The notes under the pieces are model-generated. The model ran no database searches, was not told where the DNA came from, and saw only the letters and a program-made list of their open reading frames with translations. From Ideonella paludis (GTDB taxonomy: Bacteria; Pseudomonadota; Gammaproteobacteria; Burkholderiales; Burkholderiaceae_C), in assembly GCF_018069865.1 (NCBI RefSeq), contig NZ_JAGQDG010000002.1, forward strand, positions 62,001-126,000: a stretch of DNA of 64,000 nt, in the 5' to 3' direction. The number at the start of each line of letters is the position of its first letter. The first letter of the stretch is position 1. Made by a program: the position numbers and the translations under genes. Positions 1-6,756 of this stretch are shown here, piece after piece.

Positions 1-631
1 TGCGCTTCACCGTTGGTGGCTCGGACGGCGCGCGTTTTCTTGGCTGATGGTCCGGCGTGCCGCGACTGGTTGTTGGAGCGCCAGTGGGTACACGCACGTA
101 TGTCGGAGTTGGCAGCGGGGTGACGCTCGGCCAAGCACCGTACTCCAGCAAGTAATCAATCCCAACGCCAATTTGGCGCAATCGATCAAGTGGAACCGCC
201 TGCAGGTTGAGTGCGATGCGCTCCGCTTCTGCGTTGGGGGCCTCCGACTGCATGGGCTGGGCCCGGCCTTCTTCAAAGCGTTCAATCCTGTCGCGGACAA
301 CACCCTGAATCTCCAAGCGCTGCTCGGTTGACAGTGCCTGAAACCTCGTCCGCGATATTCCGGGGAAAGGCCAGTCCGAGGCCTCTTCTTTGGCCGTCAA
401 CGGCGGCGCACCGCTAAAGCTCGGCCCTTCGCCGAAGTAGGCAGCGGCCTTCGCCAGATTGGTCTTTGTGATCCGCCCCGTCTTTTTCCAGCCTGACACG
501 GCCTGGGGGGACGTTGCGCAGTGCTCAGCAAGCCCGGCGGCAGTCTTGCCCCTCGATTTGCCCTCTTCAAGGACGCGCACCAGCCAATTTTTGACCGTCT
601 CGGTGTCGCTGGGGTCTTGGTTGTAAAGCAT
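1..631 (-). CDS. CI-like phage repressor, XRE-type HTH (3' end cut by window)
   Basis: The frame is open from an ATG at 629-631 to the window edge (210 codons seen). The N-terminus (MLYNQDPSDTETVKNWLV) leads into a helix-turn-helix segment around residues 27-60 that includes AGLAEHCATSPQAVSGWKK, typical of lambda-type XRE repressors. The visible rest has no recognisable S24 peptidase motif; that part may lie beyond the edge. The gene is divergent from a Cro-like gene at 706, the classical immunity layout. An operator half-site overlaps its own start codon (624-638), which suggests autoregulation. The role as lysogeny repressor is inferred from position and HTH. Confidence 0.8.
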   Translation of the reverse strand, partial: MLYNQDPSDTETVKNWLVRVLEEGKSRGKTAAGLAEHCATSPQAVSGWKKTGRITKTNLAKAAAYFGEGPSFSGAPPLTAKEEASDWPFPGISRTRFQALSTEQRLEIQGVVRDRIERFEEGRAQPMQSEAPNAEAERIALNLQAVPLDRLRQIGVGIDYLLEYGAWPSVTPLPTPTYVRVPTGAPTTSRGTPDHQPRKRAPSEPPTVKR

Positions 632-695
632 TGCTAATTCTTTGGCATGAGTAATCAATCATCCAATGCTTGTTTTTGACTAAAGCAATGCTTTA
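624..695. promoter_or_regulatory. Repressor/Cro operator region with repeated AAGCA-TGCTT sites
   Basis: The divergent intergenic region holds a perfect 15-bp palindrome TAAAGCAATGCTTTA at 681-695, ten bases before the cro-like ATG. A related site TAAAGCATTGCTAAT lies at 624-638 over the repressor start codon, and a half-site CCAATGCTTG at 663-672 between them. Three spaced copies of one dyad between divergent HTH genes is what a phage immunity operator looks like. A TTGACT hexamer at 676-681 could be a -35 element, but no well-spaced -10 was found. Confidence 0.7.
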
Positions 696-705
696 TCATT
701 CCGCC

Positions 706-990
706 ATGAGCTTGATTGACTACCTCAATGGTGAGCGTGGGCGAGGCAGGGCTGTCGCCAAGGCTGCTGGCCTTAGCACGTCTTTTCTCTCTCAACTGGC
801 GAGGGGCAAGCGCCCCATACCGGCTGAGCACTGTGCGCCCATTGAGCGAGCCACCGGCTTTGCGGTCATGAGATGGCACATGAGGCCGCATGACTGGCAT
901 CGCGTGTGGCCCGAGCTGCTGCATAGCCCTGGTGCCCCCGAACCGGGGACGCAAGGGGATGACGGCTGCGGTAGTCGACCAACTGACTGA
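706..990 (+). CDS. Cro/YdaS-like HTH regulator
   Basis: 94 residues starting at MSLIDYLNGERGRG, just after the operator palindrome. An upstream in-frame start at 670 would put the operator inside the gene, so 706 is preferred. The sequence has an HTH (AVAKAAGLSTSFLSQLARGKRPIP) and then MRPHDWHRVWPEL, the signature that closes the conserved part of YdaS/Cro-like proteins. The family acts as the lytic-side antagonist of the CI repressor. The C-terminal 20 residues are low in conserved features. It is the first gene of the rightward early operon. Confidence 0.8.
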   Translation: MSLIDYLNGERGRGRAVAKAAGLSTSFLSQLARGKRPIPAEHCAPIERATGFAVMRWHMRPHDWHRVWPELLHSPGAPEPGTQGDDGCGSRPTD

Positions 991-1072
991 GGGGGCTAAA
1001 GGGCATGACTTCATGCCCTTCATTTGGCCCGCCGGGCAACTGGTAACTCAACAGGTAACAGGGTGGGGACCC

Positions 1073-1438
1073 ATGAATTTATTCAATGACAAGCAATCGC
1101 CACTCCCCCTAATGGGGGGGGTGGTCCAGGCTCAACGCCTATTTGTGCCGCCCGTGGTCATCGACCGCCTGGGTGGCTTTCGTCATGCCTGCCGCTTGGC
1201 GTGGAAGCTTCGGTCAAACCGGCGGCTCACAAAGCGCCAGTTGGCCGAGGTCTGCGGGCTCTATTACAGCCACGTCACCGATTACTTCAGCGTCCACGAG
1301 GCCCGGCGCGAGCTGCCCGCCCGCCACGTTGCAGCGGTAGAGCGAGTACTTGGCAATGCAGTCATCAGCCAGTGGCTTGCTCACCAAGCCCAAGTCACCT
1401 TGCTTGAAGAGATGCAAGCCCAACGGAGGGCCGCGTAA
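1073..1438 (+). CDS. Phage DNA-binding protein, HTH, early region
   Basis: 121 residues from MNLFNDKQSPLPLM. The frame is open further upstream, to 890, but that part overlaps the cro-like gene and reads like out-of-frame sequence. The middle of the protein (RLTKRQLAEVCGLYYSHVTDYF) fits a helix-turn-helix. The position after Cro and before the replication gene is where CII-like or replication-control proteins sit in lambdoid phages. I do not recognise the family. Its stop TAA shares one base with the ATG of the next gene, so the two are probably translationally coupled. Confidence 0.6.
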   Translation: MNLFNDKQSPLPLMGGVVQAQRLFVPPVVIDRLGGFRHACRLAWKLRSNRRLTKRQLAEVCGLYYSHVTDYFSVHEARRELPARHVAAVERVLGNAVISQWLAHQAQVTLLEEMQAQRRAA

Positions 1439-1740
1439 TGCCCCGCCCCGCAGGCGAGATCCGCCAAGCCCTGGCCAGCGCCGCAGAGCGCTTGGCCCAA
1501 GAGGTCGACGGCGTCACATGGCGCGACCTGGCCGCAGCAGCACAGGTGGGCTCCCTGGCTGCCCGCCGCACTGTCGAGAACATGGCCCGCGCCGGTGACC
1601 TGGAGGTCATCGGCAGCACCAAGCGCGCCCACTCCCGCCGCTGGATGAAGCTCTACGCCCCGGCCCCCAAGCGCCAATCCAACTTCGCCACCAGCAGCAC
1701 CGCTGCCCTGGATGGTGTGGTGCGTGGGTGGAGGGGCTGA
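1438..1740 (+). CDS. Small phage protein with winged-HTH-like region
   Basis: 100 residues, ATG overlapping the upstream stop by one base. Residues 20-60 (WRDLAAAAQVGSLAARRTVENMARAGDLEVIG) look like a winged helix-turn-helix: two helices, a recognition helix and a short wing. Such proteins often sit beside replication genes in betaproteobacterial prophages. No enzyme motif is present. It ends just before the GTG start of the VapE-like gene at 1745. Function unknown; DNA binding is inferred from the fold pattern only. Confidence 0.55.
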   Translation: MPRPAGEIRQALASAAERLAQEVDGVTWRDLAAAAQVGSLAARRTVENMARAGDLEVIGSTKRAHSRRWMKLYAPAPKRQSNFATSSTAALDGVVRGWRG

Positions 1741-1744
1741 CGCG

Positions 1745-4336
1745 GTGGCGTATCAACCGATTGACTTCGTAGGTCTCAACCAGACCTTGTTGAGTCGAGC
1801 GCTGGAGTTTGTCTCTAGTTGGCTCCCTGGTGGCAAGAAGGTCGCCAATGAATATGCCTGCGCTGACCTGAACGGTGGTGAGGGTGGTAGCTTGTCCGTT
1901 TGCATCAGTGGGAAGAACGCTGGCAAATGGGGGGACTTCGCCACTGGCGATAAGGGCAATGACCTGATCTCGCTGTATGCGGCTAAGCACAATCTGACCC
2001 AGGTGCAAGCTGCTCGCGAGATCATGGAAAGCATGGGCTGGCGTGAGACGCCAGCACCAGTGCAGACGCCCGCACAGGCCCGATCAGCAGCGCCGCGCGC
2101 GCAGCAGGATGAAGGGGGTGGAGGGTCGCCAAAGGTCAAGCCCTCCAGCCAAAGCCGCCCCAAGAGTGAGTGGCGCCCGGTGGTGCCGGTGCCTGCCTTC
2201 GCGCCGCCTGCCGACTTCAAGCACTGGCACCGCAAGCCCGAAGACCTGGAGGCGCACTGGGAATACAAGCTCGATGGTGAGCTGTACGGCTATGTCGTGC
2301 GGTACCGCACCAGCGACGGTGGCAAGGATGTGATGCCGCTGACCTGGTGCGAAGACCTGACAGACCCACGCGGCACCCAGAAGTGGGTAAACAAGCAATG
2401 GGAGGCACCGCGCCCCCTTTATGTGCCTGCCACGGTGCTGAGCCCTTTGGCCGACTTTCCTGTCGCACTGGTGGAGGGCGAGAAGTGCGCGATGGCGGGC
2501 TTCACACTGCTGCCGGGCGACTTTGACTGGGTGAGCTGGCCTGGCGGTGGCAAAGCCTGGGACAAGGCGCGCTGGAGCCTGCTGATGGGCCGCACGGTGT
2601 ATCTGTGGCCCGACTGTGACGCCAAGCGGGTGAAGCTGACAGCCGAGGAGCGCCAAGCGGGCATTGACCCTGCCACGAAGCCGCTGCTGCCCGAGCACAG
2701 ACAGCCCGGTATGTCCACCATGGTGGGCATTGCCACGCTGCTGACGGCTGAGTACGGCTGCACATGCTACATGGTGCCCATCCCCGCCCCTGGGGCGATG
2801 GCAGACGGCTGGGATGTGGCCGACGCCATTGCCGAGGGCTGGGACGCCGAGCTGGTGCGCAACCAGATCCTGCGCAAGGCCGTCAAGTTTGTGCCTGCCG
2901 ACGAGGCCGTGCGCGCCAAAGAGGCCGTGCGCGATGCTCCCGCTGGCGCGAGCCAGGATGATGAGGACAGGGCGTGGCGCCGCTACTTGCTCAAGACGGA
3001 CAAGCTGGCCATTAAGGCGGTGCGTGAGAACGTGGTTTTTGCGCTCGATGGCGTTACCGAAGACGGCGTGAAGGGCATCCCAGAGGCTCATGGAGTGATC
3101 GCCTTCAACGAGTTCACCAACGACATCGTCAAGACCCGCGAGGCCCCCTGGGGCACCGGCTCGGGCACCTGGAAAGAGGTCGATGAGCTGAAGATGGGTG
3201 AGTGGCTGGTGCGCAAGCATTGGCTGCCTTCTATGCCGCGCGGCACGCTGGAGGAAGCGGTGCGCATGGTGGCCAGCTCGCACTCGTATCACCCTGTCCG
3301 CGCTTACCTGGACGGCCTGCAGTGGGATGGTGTGCCGCGCCTGAGGGGCTGGTTGCGCCGGGCCTGCATTGACCCAAGCGTCGAGGTCGATAAGCAATTG
3401 GCCCGCTATCTCGCCAGGGCTGGCACATGGTTCCTGCAGGGCATGGTCGCCCGCGTCATGCAGCCGGGCGTCAAGTTCGACTACATGCTGATCTTGGAAG
3501 GCCCGCAGGGGCGGCGTAAGTCCACGCTGCTCAAGGTGCTGGCTGGCGACTACTTTGCAGACACGGGCCTGGTGCTGGGCGACAAAGACAGCTACCAGCA
3601 ACTCCAGGGCCGCTGGCTTTATGAGTTTGGCGAGCTGGACAGCTTTGGCAAGGCTGAGGTGACCCGCATCAAGAGCTTTATCGCCTCCAGTGCGGACTAC
3701 TTCCGGGCCAGCTTCGACCGCCGTGCGCGCGACTACCCGCGCCAGATCGTCTTCGGTGGCACCACCAATGAAGACCACTACCTGACAGACCCGACGGGCA
3801 ACCGCCGCTTCTGGCCGGTGCGCGTCAGCCGGGTGATCGACATCGACTGGGTCGAGGAAAACCGCGACCAGCTCTTTGCTGAGGCCAAGGCCCGCTTTGA
3901 TGCAGGCGAGCGCATGCACCCGCTTCCCGATGAAGAGCTGGAGCTGTTCGAGCCACAGCAAAGCGCGCGCGCTGTGGAGAACGCCATCGAGACGGCCATC
4001 GTCACCTACCTGTACGACGAAGACCAAAAGGTCGGTCATGGCCGAGAAAACGGCTCGCTGGTGAACGAGATCAGCTTGGTCGAGCTGCTGGGCCGCGTCG
4101 GCATTGGCCTGGAGAAGCTCGGCCCCGGCCGCTTCCATGAGAAGCAAGCTGCAGCGGCACTGCGCCGCCTCGGCTGGGTCGAAGGCCGGGCCACCAAGGC
4201 TGGCATTGATGGCAAGCGTCCCCGCGTCTACAAACGTCCATCGAGCGCGCCAGCGGCTCGCTCGGGGGCCACAGATCAACAGCACCAAAACGCAGGTGCA
4301 TCAATCGAGAGGGCCGACGATGACTGCCCGTTCTGA
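1745..4336 (+). CDS. VapE-type phage replication protein: TOPRIM-like primase plus ATPase
   Basis: 863 residues if started at GTG 1745, right after the stop of the previous gene; an in-frame ATG at 1712 lies inside that gene and is less likely. The N-terminal part resembles a DnaG/CHC2-type primase front end. Around residues 235-300 there is a TOPRIM-like block (VALVEGEKCAMAGF ... VYLWPDCDAK). The C-terminal half matches virulence-associated E proteins: a P-loop-like GPQGRRKSTL near residue 585, then WLYEFGELDSF and GTTNEDHYLTDPTGNRRFWPV. The family is thought to start and unwind phage DNA replication. It is the only replication gene visible here. Confidence 0.85.
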   Translation: MAYQPIDFVGLNQTLLSRALEFVSSWLPGGKKVANEYACADLNGGEGGSLSVCISGKNAGKWGDFATGDKGNDLISLYAAKHNLTQVQAAREIMESMGWRETPAPVQTPAQARSAAPRAQQDEGGGGSPKVKPSSQSRPKSEWRPVVPVPAFAPPADFKHWHRKPEDLEAHWEYKLDGELYGYVVRYRTSDGGKDVMPLTWCEDLTDPRGTQKWVNKQWEAPRPLYVPATVLSPLADFPVALVEGEKCAMAGFTLLPGDFDWVSWPGGGKAWDKARWSLLMGRTVYLWPDCDAKRVKLTAEERQAGIDPATKPLLPEHRQPGMSTMVGIATLLTAEYGCTCYMVPIPAPGAMADGWDVADAIAEGWDAELVRNQILRKAVKFVPADEAVRAKEAVRDAPAGASQDDEDRAWRRYLLKTDKLAIKAVRENVVFALDGVTEDGVKGIPEAHGVIAFNEFTNDIVKTREAPWGTGSGTWKEVDELKMGEWLVRKHWLPSMPRGTLEEAVRMVASSHSYHPVRAYLDGLQWDGVPRLRGWLRRACIDPSVEVDKQLARYLARAGTWFLQGMVARVMQPGVKFDYMLILEGPQGRRKSTLLKVLAGDYFADTGLVLGDKDSYQQLQGRWLYEFGELDSFGKAEVTRIKSFIASSADYFRASFDRRARDYPRQIVFGGTTNEDHYLTDPTGNRRFWPVRVSRVIDIDWVEENRDQLFAEAKARFDAGERMHPLPDEELELFEPQQSARAVENAIETAIVTYLYDEDQKVGHGRENGSLVNEISLVELLGRVGIGLEKLGPGRFHEKQAAAALRRLGWVEGRATKAGIDGKRPRVYKRPSSAPAARSGATDQQHQNAGASIERADDDCPF

Positions 4337-4613
4337 CCAGCGAGCGTGGGGCGCCACGGAAAAGGTCAGCGGCAGCCAGGCTGAGCTTATGTAAGGCCCC
4401 CGCGACCAAGCGCGCTTGGATCTTGTCCGTGTGTCCGTGACTTTGCAGTGAGTGCTCATGGTTCCACTAAACAGTGGAGAAGGGTCTCAGGGCGGAGCTA
4501 CGTCCTACGGTCAAGTGTCCATCACAAAGCGAGGGCGGGCGGGGGCGGGTGCGCTCAGGCCCGCGCGGGTGAGCGGTTCAGGTGTAGTGAATCAATAGAG
4601 AGGTCATGGACAT
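4337..4613. other. 277-bp noncoding stretch between replication and late-control genes
   Basis: No convincing gene is seen. A reading frame at 4448-4765 is open, but it runs into the well-supported gene at 4614 and its composition looks like a frame shadow. The stretch is G-rich toward its end (4527-4575). No clear promoter or terminator was identified. A replication origin or late promoter is possible but has no direct support. Confidence 0.4.
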
Positions 4614-4922
4614 ATGGACAAGAAGAGATTGAACATCGACCCAAAGCAATATCAGGTGCTGGTGCCTTTGATGCCGGGCCTGGGGGCGCTCATTCAAGAG
4701 AAGCGCGAGCTGTATGGCGCGAAGTGGGTGGCGGAGTGCTGGCGTATGGGCGTCTTGGAGGGTGAGCCTGGGTGGTTCTTTGCGCGCCAAGGCTCGGTGT
4801 CGGTGGGCACGCCTCCTTCGGTCGATGCTGGCCTGCTGGTGCTGGCCTTCTCCGAGACCTTTGCCACCCAGGTCTTCCTCTACATGCTTGCCCCCAAGGA
4901 CGGCCCGCATGGCACGAATTGA
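4614..4922 (+). CDS. Phage protein of unknown function
   Basis: 102 residues from MDKKRLNIDPKQYQV. It has a hydrophobic C-terminal third (DAGLLVLAFSETFATQVFLYML) that could be a buried helix or one membrane segment. No family was recognised. It overlaps the ATG of the Q-like antiterminator gene (4909) by 14 bases, so the two are probably co-expressed in the delayed-early operon. Confidence 0.55.
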   Translation: MDKKRLNIDPKQYQVLVPLMPGLGALIQEKRELYGAKWVAECWRMGVLEGEPGWFFARQGSVSVGTPPSVDAGLLVLAFSETFATQVFLYMLAPKDGPHGTN

Positions 4923-5319
4923 AGACATCGACCGTCGCCTGCACAACTGGGCGCGCTGGCGTTTGGGCATGACTGTGGGTGGCCTGGGCTTTGCAAGCGT
5001 CGACATGGCAAGCGAAGGCATCCACTCAACGGCCGAAGATGAGTGCCGCGTGCCGACGAACGACATCGAGGCCGAAGAGACGCACCGGGCCGTCATGGCT
5101 CTGGCAGGCGAGCTGCGGGCCACCGTGGAAGAGGTCTATCTGCGTGGTGGGTCTGTCAAGCGCCAAGCGCAGCGGCTTTGCTGTGCTGAGGTGACAGTGC
5201 ATGCGAGGATCAGCAAGGCTCACCTAAGCATCCAGCGCTGGGTGGCAGAGCTGCACGCTCAACAGCGGCAGCAACGGGCCACGGTCGAGGCCATGCAAGC
5301 CGCCGCGAGGCCCAAATGA
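4909..5319 (+). CDS. Q-type late antiterminator
   Basis: 136 residues from MARIEDIDRRLHNWARWRLG, overlapping the upstream gene; the frame is open further upstream but only as out-of-frame sequence. The opening helix (RRLHNWARW) and the C-terminal HTH-like half (EVYLRGGSVKRQAQRLCCAEVTVHARISKAHLSIQRWV) match the phage 82/21-type Q family (Phage_antitermQ). These proteins load on RNA polymerase near the late promoter and let it read through terminators. An intrinsic terminator follows 72 bases downstream, at 5392, and further terminators occur inside the late operon, as expected for a Q-controlled transcript. Confidence 0.75.
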   Translation: MARIEDIDRRLHNWARWRLGMTVGGLGFASVDMASEGIHSTAEDECRVPTNDIEAEETHRAVMALAGELRATVEEVYLRGGSVKRQAQRLCCAEVTVHARISKAHLSIQRWVAELHAQQRQQRATVEAMQAAARPK

Positions 5320-5391
5320 GGAGTTTTACGGAATATAGTTTTTCGGTACATTTCAGGCAGGCTGTTGATTGGTGTGACCTTTCAACCGCTG

Positions 5392-5424
5392 GCCCGGCAG
5401 ATCCCCACTCCTGCCGGGCTTTTT
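5392..5424 (+). terminator. Intrinsic terminator at the start of the late operon
   Basis: Perfect 9-bp stem GCCCGGCAG (5392-5400) and CTGCCGGGC (5411-5419), loop of ten, followed by TTTTT. It lies between the antiterminator and the first late gene and so would block late transcription until Q is made. Confidence 0.85.
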
Positions 5425-5436
5425 CATTTGTGCGCC

Positions 5437-6039
5437 ATGGACATCAGCCTCAAAACTAACGCCGGTCTGTTCGCCATGGAGTTCAGGGCGGCAGCGCAAG
5501 AGATGAGGGCCACGGCCACGATGCGCGCACTGAACAAGGTGGCAGCACAAGGCAAGGTTGCAGGCTCACGCGCTATCCGTGATGTAGGCGGGTACAAGAT
5601 CAAGATTGGCCGTATCAAGGCAGCGATCAAGATCGAGCGCGCTACACCTGGCAATCTCAAGGCCTCGCTGATTGCAAAGGGCAGGCCCATCCCATTGGTC
5701 GAGTTCGCAGCCAGGCAGACAAGCAAAGGCGTGACAGTCTCGGTCAAAGAGGGCCGCAAGCTGGTCCCTGGTGCATTCATTGCCACCATGCCAGGCGGGC
5801 ACACGGGCGTGTTTGTCCACGACGAGCGTAAGGCCCAAAAGCACCGCAAGGTGAACAACACGCGGGGAGGCTGGCACCAGCTCCCCATCCGTGAGCTGTA
5901 CGGCCCATCGGTGGTAGACGGTATGTCCAATCAGGCAGTGCAGGCAGCACTAACCCAGGTGCTGCAAGACAAGTTCCCTGCGATCCTTGAGCACGAACAC
6001 TCATGGCTTGCCAAGCGCGTGAAGGGTCGAGGTCGCTAA
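5437..6039 (+). CDS. Minor tail protein Z-like (tail completion)
   Basis: 200 residues from MDISLKTNAGLFAMEF, chosen because the open frame upstream contains the terminator. The arrangement MRALNKVAAQGKVAGSRAIRD, then YKIKIGRIKAAI, then a basic C-terminus fits the prophage minor tail protein Z family (lambda gpZ). That family acts in the last steps that make tails competent for head joining. In lambda the gene lies in the tail cluster; here it precedes the terminase genes. Family assignment is by pattern recognition. Confidence 0.65.
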   Translation: MDISLKTNAGLFAMEFRAAAQEMRATATMRALNKVAAQGKVAGSRAIRDVGGYKIKIGRIKAAIKIERATPGNLKASLIAKGRPIPLVEFAARQTSKGVTVSVKEGRKLVPGAFIATMPGGHTGVFVHDERKAQKHRKVNNTRGGWHQLPIRELYGPSVVDGMSNQAVQAALTQVLQDKFPAILEHEHSWLAKRVKGRGR

Positions 6040-6180
6040 GTGCAGACGCCTGCGCAGTGCCCCCACCCCCACCCCCCTGTCGCGGGTCCTTCCCCCACCC
6101 CTGACCCAGCGGGCACGATGACCGCCGATTTCCTCTACATCCGAGGGAGGTAGGGGGGTTATAAGTTGCCCCCCCACACC
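6040..6180. other. C-rich intergenic region before terminase, candidate cos region
   Basis: No gene is visible. The region starts with a 16-bp word that recurs through the prophage (6040-6055), continues with runs of C, and has a short inverted repeat of G6 (6153-6158) and C7 (6169-6175) just before the terminase small subunit. In phages with Nu1/GpA-type terminases, cos lies directly upstream of the small-subunit gene, so this is the expected place. No cleavage site can be read from sequence alone. Confidence 0.4.
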
Positions 6181-6756
6181 ATGCCGACTCAGCAAGAAAT
6201 CGCCGATCACCTCGGCATCAGTCAGCCCGCTGTGAGTCAACAGATGGCCCCGCTCGGTATCGACTGGAAGACCTCCAGCCTCGATGCCATTCGGCTGGCC
6301 TACCTGACGCACTTGCGTGGGGTGGCGGCTGGGCACCGCTCGGCCGATGGTATGGACCTCGCCCGCGAGCGCGCCCTGACTGAGCAAGTCGACCGCCAGC
6401 TCAAGCTGCTGACTCTGGCCGAGAAGACTGGGCAGCTCGTGAACGTTACGCAGCTCGAACCCGCGCTGCACCGGCAGTACATGGCTTTCAAAGCTGAACT
6501 TGAGGCCCGCGACGACAAGCTCAAAGAGGAGCTGGATCTGCTCTACGGCATCGACGTCGATCTAGACGTCATCTCCACCCACACCCGCAATGCACTCGCT
6601 CACCTCTCTGGACACGGCGAAGGCGGTGGAGGCCCTGTTGGCTCGCCTGCGGAAGACGGTCGCCCCGACCCCGCAGATGACGACGACGGAATGGGCGGTC
6701 CAGCGCCGCATGCTGAGCCCCAAGGCGACGGCCAAGCCGGGGCGCTACAACCCTGA
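6181..6756 (+). CDS. Terminase small subunit (Nu1-like)
   Basis: 191 residues from ATG 6181 (a TTG at 6166 is also in frame). The N-terminus holds a winged HTH (TQQEIADHLGISQPAVSQQM) used by Nu1-type proteins to bind cos. A charged helical middle follows (LARERALTEQVDRQLKLLTLAEKTG), with the pattern of the multimerisation region, then a Gly/Pro/Asp-rich tail. It is directly upstream of, and overlaps, the GpA-type large subunit. Confidence 0.8.
   Translation: MPTQQEIADHLGISQPAVSQQMAPLGIDWKTSSLDAIRLAYLTHLRGVAAGHRSADGMDLARERALTEQVDRQLKLLTLAEKTGQLVNVTQLEPALHRQYMAFKAELEARDDKLKEELDLLYGIDVDLDVISTHTRNALAHLSGHGEGGGGPVGSPAEDGRPDPADDDDGMGGPAPHAEPQGDGQAGALQP

Noticed and set aside
2084-4288. Long open frame (734 codons) on the minus strand opposite the VapE-like gene
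   Set aside because: The plus-strand gene has clear TOPRIM and P-loop motifs; the minus frame has no known motif and reflects high GC content with few stops.
4448-4765. Possible gene after the VapE-like protein
   Set aside because: It overlaps the better supported gene at 4614 in another frame and encodes Gly/Arg-rich sequence with no pattern.
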